Positions 1 through 11,947 of a DNA stretch of 64,000 bases are shown here, piece after piece; the stretch's first letter is position 1, and each line of letters opens with the position of its first letter. The DNA lies in contig JAVLUZ010000142.1 in assembly GCA_036768485.1 (NCBI GenBank), forward strand, positions 19,465,735 through 19,529,734, read 5' to 3'. The position numbers and the translations under genes are program-made. The notes below the pieces were generated by a model. That model ran no database searches and was not told the DNA's origin. It saw only the letters and a list, made by a program, of their open reading frames with translations. This DNA is from Mermis nigrescens. Its lineage: Eukaryota; Nematoda; Enoplea; Mermithida; Mermithidae.

Positions 1-697
1 ATAAAAATTATGTAATAATTTTTATAGATTTTTGGTTCGAAAGAGGAATTATGAATTTTGCACAAAATGATAAATAAAGGTTTTACCCAATGAAATCCGG
101 CAAGAAATAAAGTAGTGGCCGGCCTAATTCCAAATCCTAACTGCCTGCAATATATTGCACCTCTAGGCAGTTGCTTTTTGTGCTTTTACCAAATAAAAAC
201 AATTTACAAGCAATGGCGCTGATATAGTCAGAAACAACATGCCAGAAAACGCAAAGGCTAATCTGCCACCAAACTAGACTAATCAGATCAATAATCGTAG
301 GGGGAATGGCCTACAGTAATATAAGAAGAAAATATTGTATAATGTGTTTATAACAAAAATTGTGTGCTTCTTGCACATAGATTTTTTGGGTCTCCGCACA
401 GGTTCAACGTGAATAGCGGTCATGTCACCTATGTTTTAAATGAAAAAATTTATAGGGGACTTGTAGGGGGTTCCGCAGTAAAAGGTCGCATCTTTGTATC
501 CCTCACGACACATAGCGACAATAGTCCAACCAAAAGACACTGCGTGGTCGGAATGCCTCCGCATGTTGTACTATCGATGATCTGAAAACTATGGCTGGAT
601 TGCCAAAGTGGAACCAAAAGACCGGATGGTCGGAATTGGTGCACTAAGGTGTGCAAAGGCCGTACAAGTAACGGCACGTGTAGATACACTATCTACA
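1..697 (-). repeat. Family A LTR, partial (U3 side), leftward
   Basis: Read on the minus strand from 697 this begins with the palindromic terminus TGTAGATAGTGTATCTACA and follows the same order of blocks as the two LTRs at 5291 and 18111. At the far end (about 1-190) it still matches their AT-rich part and the segment around 5780-5960. It is clearly more diverged than those two are from each other. The U3 start faces gag sequence of another element at 698, so this looks like the 5' LTR of an element lying left of the window, or a solo LTR, inserted into that gag. CTAG at 698-701 would be one copy of its target duplication; the other copy is outside the window. Confidence 0.8.
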
Positions 698-3391
698 CTA
701 GTCTCTAGCCCTTTCGCAGTCACCGTGTTTACATCATTAGGAGACGTCAGGGTTGGCTGCAGTGGGGGCGCATTTACGGTGGGTTGGTTATCCACAGTGT
801 ATGTGACGTATGGGCAATTAAAACCGTTGTCATTGCGATAATTTGAATTATAATATGTTCCACGTTGTTTGTTAGGAAACTGAACAAAAGGTGCGTTTTG
901 TCATGACTGATTGTTATAGCGATTATCGTAGCGCGAATTTTGATAATTGGCATGCGAATTTTGGTGATAATCATTACAATTTTGCCTAAAATTCGGTCGT
1001 GCTTGCTTAGATTCAAAGCGATTATCATTATTCGCATAATGAGATGAGCGATGTTGACTAGAATTATGAAATTGCGATTGAGAACGATGTCGATTTTGAG
1101 AATTCGAATGCGATGGCGAACGATTTCAGCGCTGAAAAAGAACGCGATTGGCTACAATTGCGAGCCATGGAATTGTTATTATTCCGATCAGACTGAGTAT
1201 TATTATTATTATTAGACACTTCTTGTCTCTGACGCGTAAAACATTCCTCATAGATATGACCTATGCACTTGCAAAAGGTGCAATATTTATGAGAAGAATT
1301 TTCTGGCTTTTCAGTGCGCGACGAGCGATAAAACATTTTATGTTGCGAGCGATCTGGCTCATTTTGGTTAGATGCGTGAGGTGTATCCTTAGGTATTGCG
1401 CTAACTACAGGAGCGGCTGTTACCGATACATACGGTGTTATTGCTTTTTTATCATCTTGGAATTCCTGATTAGCGAATTCAGCATTTAACGCATTATCCA
1501 AAAATTCAGCCAGTGATGCTCTAGGTTTTTTATGATATGCCTCTTTCGAAATGTGTGGTAATAAACCTTGTTTTAATTGATGTTGCAATAAGTAATTGAA
1601 ATGATGCGAGTCGACTTCAAGATAAGGATCCACTTTTATTAACTCTTCGCGAAGCGCGAGATAATAAGCTTTAACCGATTCGTTAGGCTGCTCTTTATGT
1701 GTCAAAAAACGATTAAAAACCGTTTCAGCGTCCATTGGACAAAATTCCGCTATTAACGCTTGTTTCGTTTTAGAATAAGATTGTTTTATCTCAGCAGGTG
1801 ACGAACGGTATAAGCGTGAAGCATAAGGATCAAGAAATGCTGTCATAAATTTCAAGCGATCAGCTTTATCGATATCATAGGTATCGTCAAGCAACTCAAA
1901 TTCTGCGAGGTATCCTCATATATCAGTTTTATTGGCATCAAAAAATTTTTTATTTGCAATTGCAATTTGCATTTGTGCTTAAAAGGGTCCGAAATTTAAG
2001 GAATCAGCGAGATTTGATTTACTATACGAGCCTTCAGATGAAGAGTCCAAATTATGACAATGACGACGTCGGTGCGATTTACTCTTGCGACGCAAGCGAC
2101 AACTACGTGGACAATCGTAGCAACTCGTCGAGCTTTTGTCAGAAAATTTTACGCGACGTCTCTGAGTAGGTGACTCAGGTAAGGGCGCGGATTTATTTTG
2201 CACAATAGCAGGTTCGTTATTTATGCCAGATAAATTTATTTCTAAAGGTTACATTTTGATATTCGAGGAATGCAAAATAGGGTTAATTGGTGGTATTTTG
2301 AGATTCGCAGGATTTGGTACATAATTATTTGGAAATATTTCACCTTGAGGCGGAAAATATTGCAGTGGTGGTGGATTTAAACACTGCTGTGAGTTCGCAT
2401 TCGAAGAATTTGGTAAAAAAGAAGGCGCGTTACGATTTAAAGACAGCAATGGCCGAGATCGCGACATCTGCGAAATTGATACCGATGCCTGCAAAATTAT
2501 AGGTATAATTTCCGAAAAACCTGAGTTTTGCACTGGTTGCAAACCCGTGTTTAATGGATTTCGTGATAAATTAGATGTTTCAGTTGCGCTGATTCGTACA
2601 ACTTTGAGCGATAGTTTCTGGAACAATTTCCAAAGGTGATCGAGAATTAGATGCGCGGTTGCCAGTGGACAACAACGAAGATGCACGATGCATACTTTCC
2701 ACATGATTCGCATTTTACGCATTAAATTCAGAAAAATTTTTGCTATCGATAGAGTGGTTAACGCGCTCAGATGGATTACTTTCAGTGTGATTCGAAACTG
2801 GTTGAGGTTTAAGCAATGTGCTTAATTCCAAATGCAGTTTACACATTTCATCCAAATTTTCTTTTTATCTTGATTTACCGACGTAGAAAGGTCCGAAAAT
2901 TGCATATGAATAGCTTCTAGCGCTTTTAAGATAAGATCATTAGTCACACTAGCACTAGCACAAACATTGTCGGCATTTCTGCTTTGACTATTATTACTTT
3001 ATACGTCAGAATCAGCATTATCTGGCTCCGAACTGGTTTCAGGATTATTTGCCGTGTTGAGTGTAGTCGTATTATCAATAATCATATTATTTGATGAATT
3101 ATCGACGTTAGGATCCAAAATTTGATTAATGCACGATTGCATATTAGCCAATAATACTTCGTCGTCAGACTGAGTAGTGCTCACGGCATTTAACGACGCG
3201 GGTAATCGATCATTATTCACATTACTATTTGTGTCGTCCTTATTTGTATCATTACTCGCGTTATAACTCGCGCTATTAGAATCAACAGGCGCGGTAGATA
3301 ATTGGCGAGATGAAGTAGATGGTGTAGAAGATTTTTTCAATTTAGCGGGCGGTGTCTGCAAAACTTTTCCCCTGCCATTTCTGGGTATCAA
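698..3391 (-). pseudogene. Degraded gag of family B Ty3/gypsy-like element
   Basis: Leftward gag relic. The N-terminal piece (3391 to 2999) starts with a short basic segment containing QTPPAK, like RTPPAK at the start of the family A gag. A middle piece is open at 2722-2249. The capsid and nucleocapsid piece (1894 to 1064) has Retrotrans_gag-like blocks shared with family A, such as NSYTKTK/QSYSKTK, EQPNESV and AYYLAL, then one CCHC knuckle (CTFCKCIGHIYEEC) and an asparagine-rich tail. Homology to the family A gag C-terminus continues through about 1037-700 and stops where the LTR begins at 697. Several stops and frame changes separate the pieces, so it cannot make an intact Gag. No protease or pol follows; that part is outside the window or lost. 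Confidence 0.8.
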
Positions 3392-3950
3392 AAACGTTGA
3401 GAAATATGACCTTGGGTAAGGAAAATTTCAGTACGTCAAAATTTTGCCAAGAATAGATGTTTCGAATTTGACCTTTTGTCGTTTCATAAAACAGGTTTTT
3501 TCATGTGAATAGTATGTGCATACGTAAAGCAAGATATACCTGTACGTGAAATGAGCGAAAATACGTAGCACTAAGCCTAAGGCGCAAAGAAACGTACGTG
3601 GTTATAAAAAGACATAGGTAAAAACCTAGATATTGAAAATTCGTCGTTGAGGAGAAAAATGATGAATTGTTGCCAGAGGGCCGACGTTTATAGAAAAATG
3701 CGAGCAAGAAAGCTGCCTTCGTCGCCAGAGAGTTGATAGAAATAGAAAAATAACAATGACTTTACCATGATTCACAAAATCTGTTACCACGGACGCTTAC
3801 TTAAAATGCGCACTGCCACAATCGCGGTCGATACAACAACAAGGGCGAACGAAATGTTACACATATTTAGATGGCCAAAAATAATGATTTTCGGATCGAA
3901 AAATAAATTTAAGATGACTGATCAGTTTGGCTGTAGCTAGCAGCCTAAAA

Positions 3951-3963
3951 GAGGGACGTTCCA
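3951..3963 (-). other. Putative primer-binding site of family B element
   Basis: Read leftward, TGGAACGTCCCTC lies one base inside the ACA end of the family B LTR. It is analogous to TGGAGTTTCCCCC in family A at 6517. The matching tRNA was not identified. Confidence 0.5.
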
Positions 3964-3964
3964 A

Positions 3965-4983
3965 TGTAAATACAGGGCCTGTCCAAGTCTACTGAAGCGA
4001 CAAGGAATGGGGTGTATTCACCTTCGGGACTTACTTAGGTACCTAAGTACTTAAATCTGCTCTTAGCGCTGGCCCCGGTCGCGTAATTAAAGAAACTTCG
4101 ATCTTCTGGACGCTTGCAGACCTACGGCGCGACTCCCTCAGCCCTATTATTGCTGGCCGCACTTTTGTTGGGAGTCTACGCAGCTACTCCCTAGATCCTA
4201 CAAGTACCTACCTAATCCCGGTAATGCCGCAAGGTCAGTTGACCTATCTCAATCCCGCTCAAGTTGATGAATTAACTTGTTTTTGAGGTTCGAATCAATC
4301 AGAAATGTTTTTGGTTCATAATGTAAGTAGCACAATGAAATTTGAAAACAACACCAACGAGCTCTAAGCTGATCAGTCATCATAAGAGATTAAATAATAT
4401 TTTGACCAATTTTGGGATTGAGAAAAGAGTATAGACTTTTGAACAAAATAAATAATCACACGGAATTTACCTATTGCTTTCCACCTAGACTCAGAAATCC
4501 TCGACGTTTGTAGGCAACCGACCTCACCCTCAATATATAACACCCCTGGGTGGGTTTTCTATTTTATTCTAACAATATGTACACGGCCTTGTGCCGGAAA
4601 GCAAAACAACAACAAAAACGAATAAAACGCACTAGACGATAAAATTGTACGTCAGCCAACTAACTGATGATCTCATAGGATCATTACAGTAAACAAAAGT
4701 TTACGTTAAAATAACAAGACAAAATTACTTTCTAACTCACATCGAATATTCTAAACTAAGATAAGCGGTAACGCATAAAACAATTACTATTATCATATAC
4801 TTAATTCTATGTTACCGGACAAGTATCTTATTGTTTTTTATATTGAAAATTTGGGAAAAGATGGGAAACTGAAGGCATAGCCACAAGTGCACTATCGCGC
4901 AATAGCTACTTGTATTGACTATGTTAAAGGCTACCGCTGAACTGCTAACACTAGTTCGCAAACGTGTAACTCTCGTAGTTACA
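3965..4983 (-). repeat. Family B 5' LTR, leftward
   Basis: On the minus strand this runs from TGTAACTACGAGAGTTACA at 4983 to TTTACA at 3965, so it has TG...CA ends and a palindromic left terminus like family A although the sequence differs. A TATA-like TTATATATTG is present at about 4531-4541. The segment 4018-4085 read leftward is recognisably related to the family A U5 (CCAGCGCTA, TACTTAGGTA, TCCCGAAGGT). The leftward PBS and gag follow. The flanking TCTG at 4984-4987 is probably its 4-bp target duplication and lies inside the terminus of a MITE. The matching 3' LTR is not in the window. Confidence 0.7.
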
Positions 4984-5149
4984 TCTGTTTCACTCAACTT
5001 CGGTCAAAAATTTTAAAACTATCTCCGACAATAAGCTGACAGATTGCGATTATAGCATTGATCTGATATACATTTAGATATCGTAACCCTCGGCTTACTG
5101 TCGGTGGAAATTCTTATAATTTATGCACAAAGTTATGTGAAACAGACTA
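4984..5149 (+). mobile_element. Small TIR MITE, copy 1, clipped by family B LTR
   Basis: About 166 bp bounded by inverted ends TCTGTTTCACTCAACTTC and TTATGTGAAACAGACTATA. Inner blocks are TATCTCCGACAATAAGCTGA and ACCCTCGGCTTACTGTCG. Its outer end (CTTATAG in copy 2) is missing because the family B LTR is inserted there. No coding capacity. Confidence 0.75.
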
Positions 5150-5195
5150 TAGACGTCCGAGAAACCCTTAGGGTCAATTTTGGGAAGTAACACTT

Positions 5196-5290
5196 ATAGT
5201 CTGTTTCACTTAACTTCGTGCGTAAATTCTAAGAATTTTCATCGACAGTAAGCCGAGGGTTACGATAATTATATATCAGATCAATGCTAT
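5196..5290 (-). mobile_element. Same MITE, copy 2, left half (split by the LTR element)
   Basis: Inverted relative to copy 1. It begins CTTATAGTCTGTTTCAC and shares the TCGACAGTAAGCCGAGGGTT block with copy 1. It stops at CTAT (5287-5290), where the family A element is inserted; the rest resumes at 19337. Confidence 0.8.
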
Positions 5291-6515
5291 TGTAGATAGT
5301 GCATCTACACAAGCCGTTACATGTACTGCCTTTGCGCACCTTAGTGCGCCAATTCAGACCATCCGGTCGTGTGTTTCCACTTTGGCGACCCAGCCATATT
5401 TTCAGATCGACGATATGACATGCGGAGGCATTCCAACCACGCAGTGTCAATTGGTTGGACTCTTGTCGCTAGGTGTCGCGAGGGATACTATGATGAGACC
5501 TTTTTACTGTGGAACACCCTCACAAGTCCCCTATCACTTTTCACATTTAAAACATAGGCGACCGCTATTCACGTTGAGCCTGTGCGGAGACCTGGAAAAT
5601 CTATGTGCAAGTAGCACACAAATTTTGTCATAAACACATTTTACAATAATTTCTTCTTCTATTTCTGTGGGTCAATCCCCTCAGGATTATTAGTTGGTTG
5701 GTGCCAGTTTGGTTTTTGCTTTTGCGGCGTGTCATCTTCGACTATATTAGCGCCATTTATTGTTCATTGTTTTAATTTGGTAAAAGCACAAAAATCCACT
5801 GCTTAGGGGTGCATTATATCGCAAGCAGTCAGGAATTGGGATCAGGCCGGCCATAGCTTTATTTCTTGCCGGATTTCGTTGGGTAAAGTTTTTATTTATT
5901 GTTTTGTGCAAAATTCATAATTCCTTTTTCAATCCAAAAATCTATAAAAATTATTACATAATTGTTATAGTTGATGACAGCCCGGAATAGAGCTCTTTGT
6001 TGTTGTGTTTTAAGTACAGAGTGCTGTTGGAACCAGAAATCGTAAGTAGTTTCGCCATAGGTAATCTAGTGCGAAACCCTTTCAATTCTTTTCGCGAAAA
6101 ATTACTCTTTTGGTCTAAAAAGGTCTAAGGACCTAGGGCGAATACCGGGTTTATCTAATTACCCCTGGTTAAGATCTGCGGTCGGCATCTCCTTCCCTTT
6201 TTCTCCATAGGTACCGGACCAATTACGTCCGTGGAGATTTTAGGTAGTTTGTATTCAGGGTCAGCTTGGAAGAGTGCAGGTTTTTACCGCAGCTTCTTGA
6301 CCAGCGCTAGGTGTAGCATAGGTACTTAGGTAAATCCCGAAGGTACTTACGGGGGTTCGCTGCTTTCATAGTTGTTGTGTGTTGGGTATCTTCTCTGACG
6401 GCGTGCTGTCAGTTTATTTATCCGTACATACTTCAAGTGCTGAATCAGCCAACTTGTTTGCGCGCGCTAAGATACTCCAATAACTCGAAGGCGGACGGAA
6501 CCCACCTAAGTTACA
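5291..6515 (+). repeat. 5' LTR of family A element
   Basis: 1225 bp, starting TGTAGATAGTGCATCTACA and ending CCTAAGTTACA. It aligns end to end with 18111-19336 with few differences: one base in the terminal palindrome, a 1-2 base indel near 5520, and a four-base ATGA difference near 5560. A candidate promoter or poly(A) site was not pinned down. Confidence 0.93.
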
Positions 6516-6516
6516 G

Positions 6517-6529
6517 TGGAGTTTCCCCC
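6517..6529 (+). other. Putative primer-binding site
   Basis: TGGAGTTTCCCCC lies one base after the 5' LTR end (ACA, G, TGG...), the expected position for tRNA priming. A tRNA ending GGGGGAAACTCCA would fit; its identity is unknown. Confidence 0.6.
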
Positions 6530-6985
6530 TTAAGGTTGCTCGCGACAACCAATCCGGTGTCTGTCATCATTTAAATTAATACATAATATTTTCTTTACCC
6601 AAAAATATTTATTTCGGCATTCTAAAAATGTGTATTGTTTCGTTCGTATATTTTTATCGTATCGTCCATGTCGTGGCAGTGCGCAGATAAGTTAAGCGTT
6701 CGCGGCAAAGAAATTTTGTATTCGTGGTAAAGTCGCTGGTATTTTTTCTCTATATACCTATTCGACTAAGCTAAATATTTTCGCCTTTCGCCACACTCAT
6801 AAATTCTTTTGTGCCTCTCTTTCGTACTCGTTGCTATTTTGGCATATAGAGGTACGTTTTCAGGAAAAACCCATACCTAGAGGGGTCCAATTCGAAAAAA
6901 TTTTTCAGATTTTCAGATAGTGGATTTTTTGGGAGAAAAATTTTCTTTTACCTAACGTTCATATTTCAAACGTTCCATTTTTATA
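6530..6985 (+). other. Untranslated leader of family A element
   Basis: AT-rich leader between the PBS and the first gag ATG at 6986, with no long open frame. It would hold packaging and leader signals by position, but none can be recognised. Confidence 0.5.
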
Positions 6986-7740
6986 ATGGGTGGTAAGAAA
7001 ATTTTACGTACCCCTCCAGCTAAAAAGGTGCCGCCCCTAGCCCGTCCTGCGCGCCCAGTACAGCCTGATCAAACCAGTTCTTCGGCGAGCGATAACACTA
7101 TTTTACCCCCTTCGGTACATAATACCTCTGTTATCCCTTCTGATAACGAGTCTACTACTGGCAGTGTGCATTCCGGAACCGGTAATTCTGCTGATATGCA
7201 AATTGAAGTAAATTCTGATGCAACGATTGTTAATAATGATCTTAACTTGCGTGCGAGTAACGATGATAATCAGACGGAAAACGAAGCCGTTTTACCTAGT
7301 CGAACTTTTGATGTGGAAAGTAATGCATCTGAAAAGCAAAATGAGGATGAAACTCGTCCTAATTTGGCAAATTCTGACCGAATTCTTTCGACTATTTACC
7401 TATGAATGATCGTATGCCTGTTGATTTTAGATCGTCGTGTATGCGTGAGCAGCGTGTGCAAAACCCTCTCTCTGCGGATAATTTATCTACTTTTGCGCAT
7501 TCTTCACAGCACGCGTCTAATCAGCAAAGTGTTGAAAACGCGCCTACTTTTTCAGAATTTTTGCAGCGCCCTTTAAATCAGCTAGCGCCTGAATTTGTGC
7601 CTAATACTGTAAATAATACGCAACATCATTCTGTAAACCCGCCGCCCTTGCAGTATTTTCCTTCTAACGCTGGAAAGCGCGCCCATGCAGCACGCGGTCG
7701 CATTTCAGGAGCAATAATTTTTCAGCGCACAATAATTTAG
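6986..7740 (+). pseudogene. gag N-terminal region, frame-broken
   Basis: Begins with ATG at 6986 and a basic segment (MGGKKILRTPPAK) also seen in family B. A Ser/Thr/Asn-rich acidic stretch follows to 7405. A second frame overlaps by a few bases at 7402-7740, and a third at 7761-7994 is Ser/Arg-rich. The frame changes suggest at least two indels before the capsid. No catalytic motif; by position this is a matrix-like or linker part of Gag. Confidence 0.65.
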
Positions 7741-7984
7741 CCAATCCTAACAACGAATCCATGCCAATCAGGGACAATACAGTCGCGCCAGCCAGCCAGC
7801 GCCATGTCAGATTTTCAGATGAGGACTCTAGCTCTTCGCAGCAGGAAGATTCGCATCGCTCGCGCTGCAGCGAAAGTTCGCGTCGCAGTTCTCGTCGCCA
7901 CGCCATAATTCAGATTCTTCGTCTTCTTCGCGCGATAAATCATCTGTTGCTGAAGCTATTAATCGCGGCCCTTTTATACAGCAA

Positions 7985-10132
7985 ATGCATATAGCAGTAG
8001 CTGCTAGGAAATCTTTTCAGGGTGAAAAAACCGATATTTGGAAATTTTTCAGCAAATTTGAAAGACTGGCAAAAATATATAAAATTGATAAAAAAGATCG
8101 AGCTGAATTTGTTTCATCATTTTTCGACGACTATGCGTTAAATTTGTATGAAGCGTTACCTCAAGAAGTGCGTAATTCTTACACTAAGACTAAGTACGCT
8201 ATGATCGCGGAATTTCGTCCTCTCGATCACGATACGTTATATGACCACTTTCTTGACCGTAAGCAACAGCCCAATGAGTCTGTTCAAGCTTACTATCTCG
8301 CACTTCACAAACAATTAAGGCGCGCTAGACCTCATATTGGAACTGACTCTGAGCAATTTAACGAAATGCTTTGCCATCAATTAAAGCGCGGTATGTTGCC
8401 TGAAATTTCAACTGCAGCCTATCAACGCGCGCCTGAAGCTGAGTTACATGAATTTTTGCATAATGCTAAATGCGCAGAGTATGCAGCGCGCCAACTTGTA
8501 GCGAAAAAAGCGCCAACGCCCTATGTCTCGACCATTGCCAATCCTGCCACCGGTGCAATTCCTAAGGAATCTGTGCGTTTTTCTAATAATGCTGATTCTG
8601 ATCGTTCGCGCAATAAGACGTTTTCTCGTTCAAAACGCCCCAAAAATGAGCAATCTTCAGCGCGTAAATTTTGCGATTTTTGTAAGCGCACGGGTCATGT
8701 TGAGGAACAATGTTTTAAAAAGATGAGACAGCGCAAACTTGACGAAAATGCACAGCAAGCGAAATTCGAACCCGCCGCGCGTCAACGTAGTCAGTCGCGT
8801 TCTTGGAATAGTCGTAATCGCTCATCGTCGCGCTCAAATAATAATAATCGACCTCAGTCTAAGCCTAGGTATCGCGATCAAAGCCAAAATCGTCAACCTA
8901 TCCCTCAAAGTTCTGACGCACGTTTTGATTCTAGGCGCTCGCGTCCAATTTTTAGGCAAAACTATAACGATTACGCGCCAAATTATCGCCAAAACTATCA
9001 AAATCAGCCCTATGATAATCGCATGCAATCGTATGACTATCGCCAAAATAATCCTTATGTGACTCATCCGGCAGAACAGCGTAATACGTATTATAATTCC
9101 AATTATCGTTCTGCGCCGCGAAATTATCCCCCTAACGTCACATATGTAGCGGATTTCCAGCCCGCCTTAGATTATCCCCCGCCGCAACCGCCCTACTCGC
9201 CTAAGAAAAATGCAAACATGGTTACTTCTCATCAATCTGAAGAAACTAAGCGGGAAGAAAATTTTGCATCCCAAGCATTTTTGGAAGAATATGATAGATT
9301 GCAGCGAAGATTAGCGGTTTTAGAAAAAATGACTTCATCCCCCACCTTAAATCAGGATCCTGAAATTCCGATAGTTAGTCATGCAGGTACAAATCTACCC
9401 ACCATTTTGGCTGAAATTCATGGTGTAAAAATTCCGGCACTAATTGACACTGGCTCGCAAGTCACAATGATGACTACTGCAGCATTTTTAAGACTAGGTT
9501 TCAGGTTACCTCCGAAACAAACGTCTAAAGTTGTGCACGGTGTAGGTGACACAACAGTAGTTGTTCGCTTTAATTTTAATATGACTATAACTATCGCGGA
9601 TCATTCTATTCCCACGTTAGTGTCTATCATCGATAAATTGCCAGAAGACATGCTTCTCGGTTTTGATTTTTGCCGTTCCGCGTTACTCTGGGTGAATCCC
9701 ATCGAAGATTGTGCGTTTATAAACGGTATAAAATTAAATCTCTTATCACCGAGTGAAAAATTGCAGTTTCGTACCAATCCAAACGCTAAGATTGCATGTC
9801 CTATCTGCGTGCATGTTTCAATTTCAGAGCCCATCACGATTTTGCCACGCCACGAATTAATAACACCTGCTTATATAAGTCATGGTTCCTATGATGCTGA
9901 TATTGCACTTTTCGAGCCCGATCCAGATTTTATGCGCAGAAGTTCACTTTTTGTCGCCCCTGCTATCGTCGACACTTCAGTTTCAGTTTTTCCTTTGAGG
10001 TTATGTAACATCTCGAAATCGCCCGTTCAGGTCGACACTGGAGAGCTAATTGGATCCCTAACGTCTGATGTTGAGGTCGTGTCTCATGTTTCTGTTTCAG
10101 ACGATCGCTCGCTCGAACTTTTTCCTCGATAA
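7985..10132 (+). CDS. Gag capsid-nucleocapsid fused to aspartic protease
   Basis: 715-codon open frame. Residues about 10-150 are a Retrotrans_gag-like capsid (IWKFFSKFERLAKIYK, EFRPLDHDTLYDHFL, QQPNESVQAYYLAL). A single CCHC knuckle (CDFCKRTGHVEEQC) follows near residues 228-241, then an Arg/Ser/Asn/Tyr-rich RNA-binding-like stretch to about residue 400. From about residue 465 comes a retropepsin: the active site is LIDTGSQVTMM, and DMLLGFDF is the flap-distal hydrophobic-LG block. The ORF ends in TAA at 10130-10132. The shown start is simply the first ATG of the open frame; the real protein probably begins at 6986 in an intact relative. Confidence 0.88.
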   Translation: MHIAVAARKSFQGEKTDIWKFFSKFERLAKIYKIDKKDRAEFVSSFFDDYALNLYEALPQEVRNSYTKTKYAMIAEFRPLDHDTLYDHFLDRKQQPNESVQAYYLALHKQLRRARPHIGTDSEQFNEMLCHQLKRGMLPEISTAAYQRAPEAELHEFLHNAKCAEYAARQLVAKKAPTPYVSTIANPATGAIPKESVRFSNNADSDRSRNKTFSRSKRPKNEQSSARKFCDFCKRTGHVEEQCFKKMRQRKLDENAQQAKFEPAARQRSQSRSWNSRNRSSSRSNNNNRPQSKPRYRDQSQNRQPIPQSSDARFDSRRSRPIFRQNYNDYAPNYRQNYQNQPYDNRMQSYDYRQNNPYVTHPAEQRNTYYNSNYRSAPRNYPPNVTYVADFQPALDYPPPQPPYSPKKNANMVTSHQSEETKREENFASQAFLEEYDRLQRRLAVLEKMTSSPTLNQDPEIPIVSHAGTNLPTILAEIHGVKIPALIDTGSQVTMMTTAAFLRLGFRLPPKQTSKVVHGVGDTTVVVRFNFNMTITIADHSIPTLVSIIDKLPEDMLLGFDFCRSALLWVNPIEDCAFINGIKLNLLSPSEKLQFRTNPNAKIACPICVHVSISEPITILPRHELITPAYISHGSYDADIALFEPDPDFMRRSSLFVAPAIVDTSVSVFPLRLCNISKSPVQVDTGELIGSLTSDVEVVSHVSVSDDRSLELFPR

Positions 10133-11939
10133 ATAAGGCTTTACAGGGTTCCATCGCTAACTCTAAGGAACAGCAGCAAATTCGTGATCTTTGTCATAAA
10201 TATAATTCGATATTCGCTTTAAAAGGCGAACCACTCGGTCGCACTCCGCTCGTTAAACTATCACATTGACACAGGGGATAATCCCCCTGTTGTAGGTAAA
10301 ACTTATCGTGTCGAACACGCAGCGCCGACAAGTCATGCAACGAATAATAAACGAAATGATCGCGGAAAAAGTCATCAGACCAACAACTAGTCCCTGGGCC
10401 AGTCCTTTGTTTTTAATCGGGAAAAAAGATGGTTCCCTCCGCCCAGTTGTGGATTATCGACGATTAAATGATGTGACAAAAACTCAAATTTATCCTCTAC
10501 CTCAAATTGATGATTATTTTGATGCCCTAGGGTCTGCAGCTTACTTTAGTACGCTAGACTTAAAATCTGGGTATTGGCAGATCCCCCTTGACGAAAAATC
10601 GCGTGAAAAAACCGCTTTTATCTGTCCTGTAGGTCACTACGAATTCGAAGTGTTACCTTTTGGTTTAAAAAACGCCCCCGCCGATTTTCAGCGCCTTATG
10701 GAGCTTGTTCTCGCTGGTTTAAATTGGAAAACCTGTCTCGTATATATCGACGATATAATTGTGTTTTCGCGCACGTTTTCAGAGCATCTTAAAAATCTAG
10801 AAGATGTCTTTCGCGCGCTTCAAAACGCAAACTTAAGGGTTAAACCAGAAAAATGTCATCTAGCCCATGCAGAAGTCCAATTTTTGGGTCATCGCATAAG
10901 GTCGCTAGGTATTGCTCCTGACTTGACTAAAATTGCAGATTTGATCAATTTTCCAGTGCCAAAAACGGTGAAAGCTTTACAGAAATTTCTTGGTCTCGTT
11001 CAATGGTTCAAAAAATTTGTAAAAGATCTCGCGAAAATCGCGAAACCTCTTTTTCGTTTATTAAGAAAAGACACGGAATTTCTTTGGACTGAAGAACATC
11101 AAAAAGCTTTTCAAACGGTAAAAGATGCCTTCACTTCACCACCGATTTTGCAGTTGCCTAAGTTCGATAATGACCATCAATTCATCCTGACAACCGACGC
11201 AAGCAATTATGCGCTAGGTGCCATTCTAACGCAGAAACATCTTCCATCTAAAAATCGTTTCATTCTTGGTTATGCTAGCCGTGTTTTAAACTCGGCCGAA
11301 TGTAACTATGCCACTTCTGAGAAGGAGGCTTTAGCGGTTGTTTGGGCAATTAAGCATTATAGGCATTATCTTTATGGTAAAAAATTCATCGTGGAAACAG
11401 ATCATCAGGCGCTTACTTGGCTCGTAAATGTAAAAGATCCTTCCAGTCGTTTAAGACGCTGGGGTTTAAAATTACAGGAATACGAGTATGAGGTTGTTTA
11501 TGTACCAGGCGCATATAACTGCGCTGCGGACTTATTATTGCGTCATCCTAAGTACGATCGCGACGAACAACGTTATAAACTCGAACGTAAACCCGTTGCT
11601 AACATCGCTAACCTCGAATCCGAAGCGTCTGAGTCTGACGATGACAACAAACCACCTGATATGAGACAACAAACCATCGCGCCAAAACAGCAAGCTGCGC
11701 AAAAAGATCATCCGCCAGTTTTTTATGAACGCATCACTTTATCTGAAGCTGAAAAAGCAGAAATTCTGTCGCCTGCTAAACTACTTGCTGAACAACGTCA
11801 AGATGAAGAGTTAAACAAAATTCGTGAATTGCTCAACGACTTTACAACACGTAAATATCGCGACGAATTTTTCTTGCTAAATAAGATTCTTTATCGCAGA
11901 TTTCAGCCTAAGCGTGCAGCTAATACCATTCATCAGCTT
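10133..11939 (+). pseudogene. pol: reverse transcriptase and RNase H
   Basis: The region 10139-10270 reads as the usual pre-RT segment (KYNSIFAL, EPLGRTPL) but has a stop and frame change near 10267. The main open frame starts at 10308. RT motifs: SPWASPLFLIGKKDG, FSTLDLKSGYWQIPL, PFGLKNAPADFQ and the catalytic YIDDIIVFS. RNase H follows with LTTDAS, SEKEALAVVWAIKHY and ETDHQALTWL (catalytic D, E and D). The frame is ended by a 165-bp MITE at 11948 placed just before the integrase zinc domain. This would be cytoplasmic cDNA synthesis machinery in an intact copy. Confidence 0.92.
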
Positions 11940-11947
11940 GTCATTCC

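Noticed and set aside
1148..1489. 113-codon + strand ORF
   Set aside because: Antisense shadow of the family B gag.
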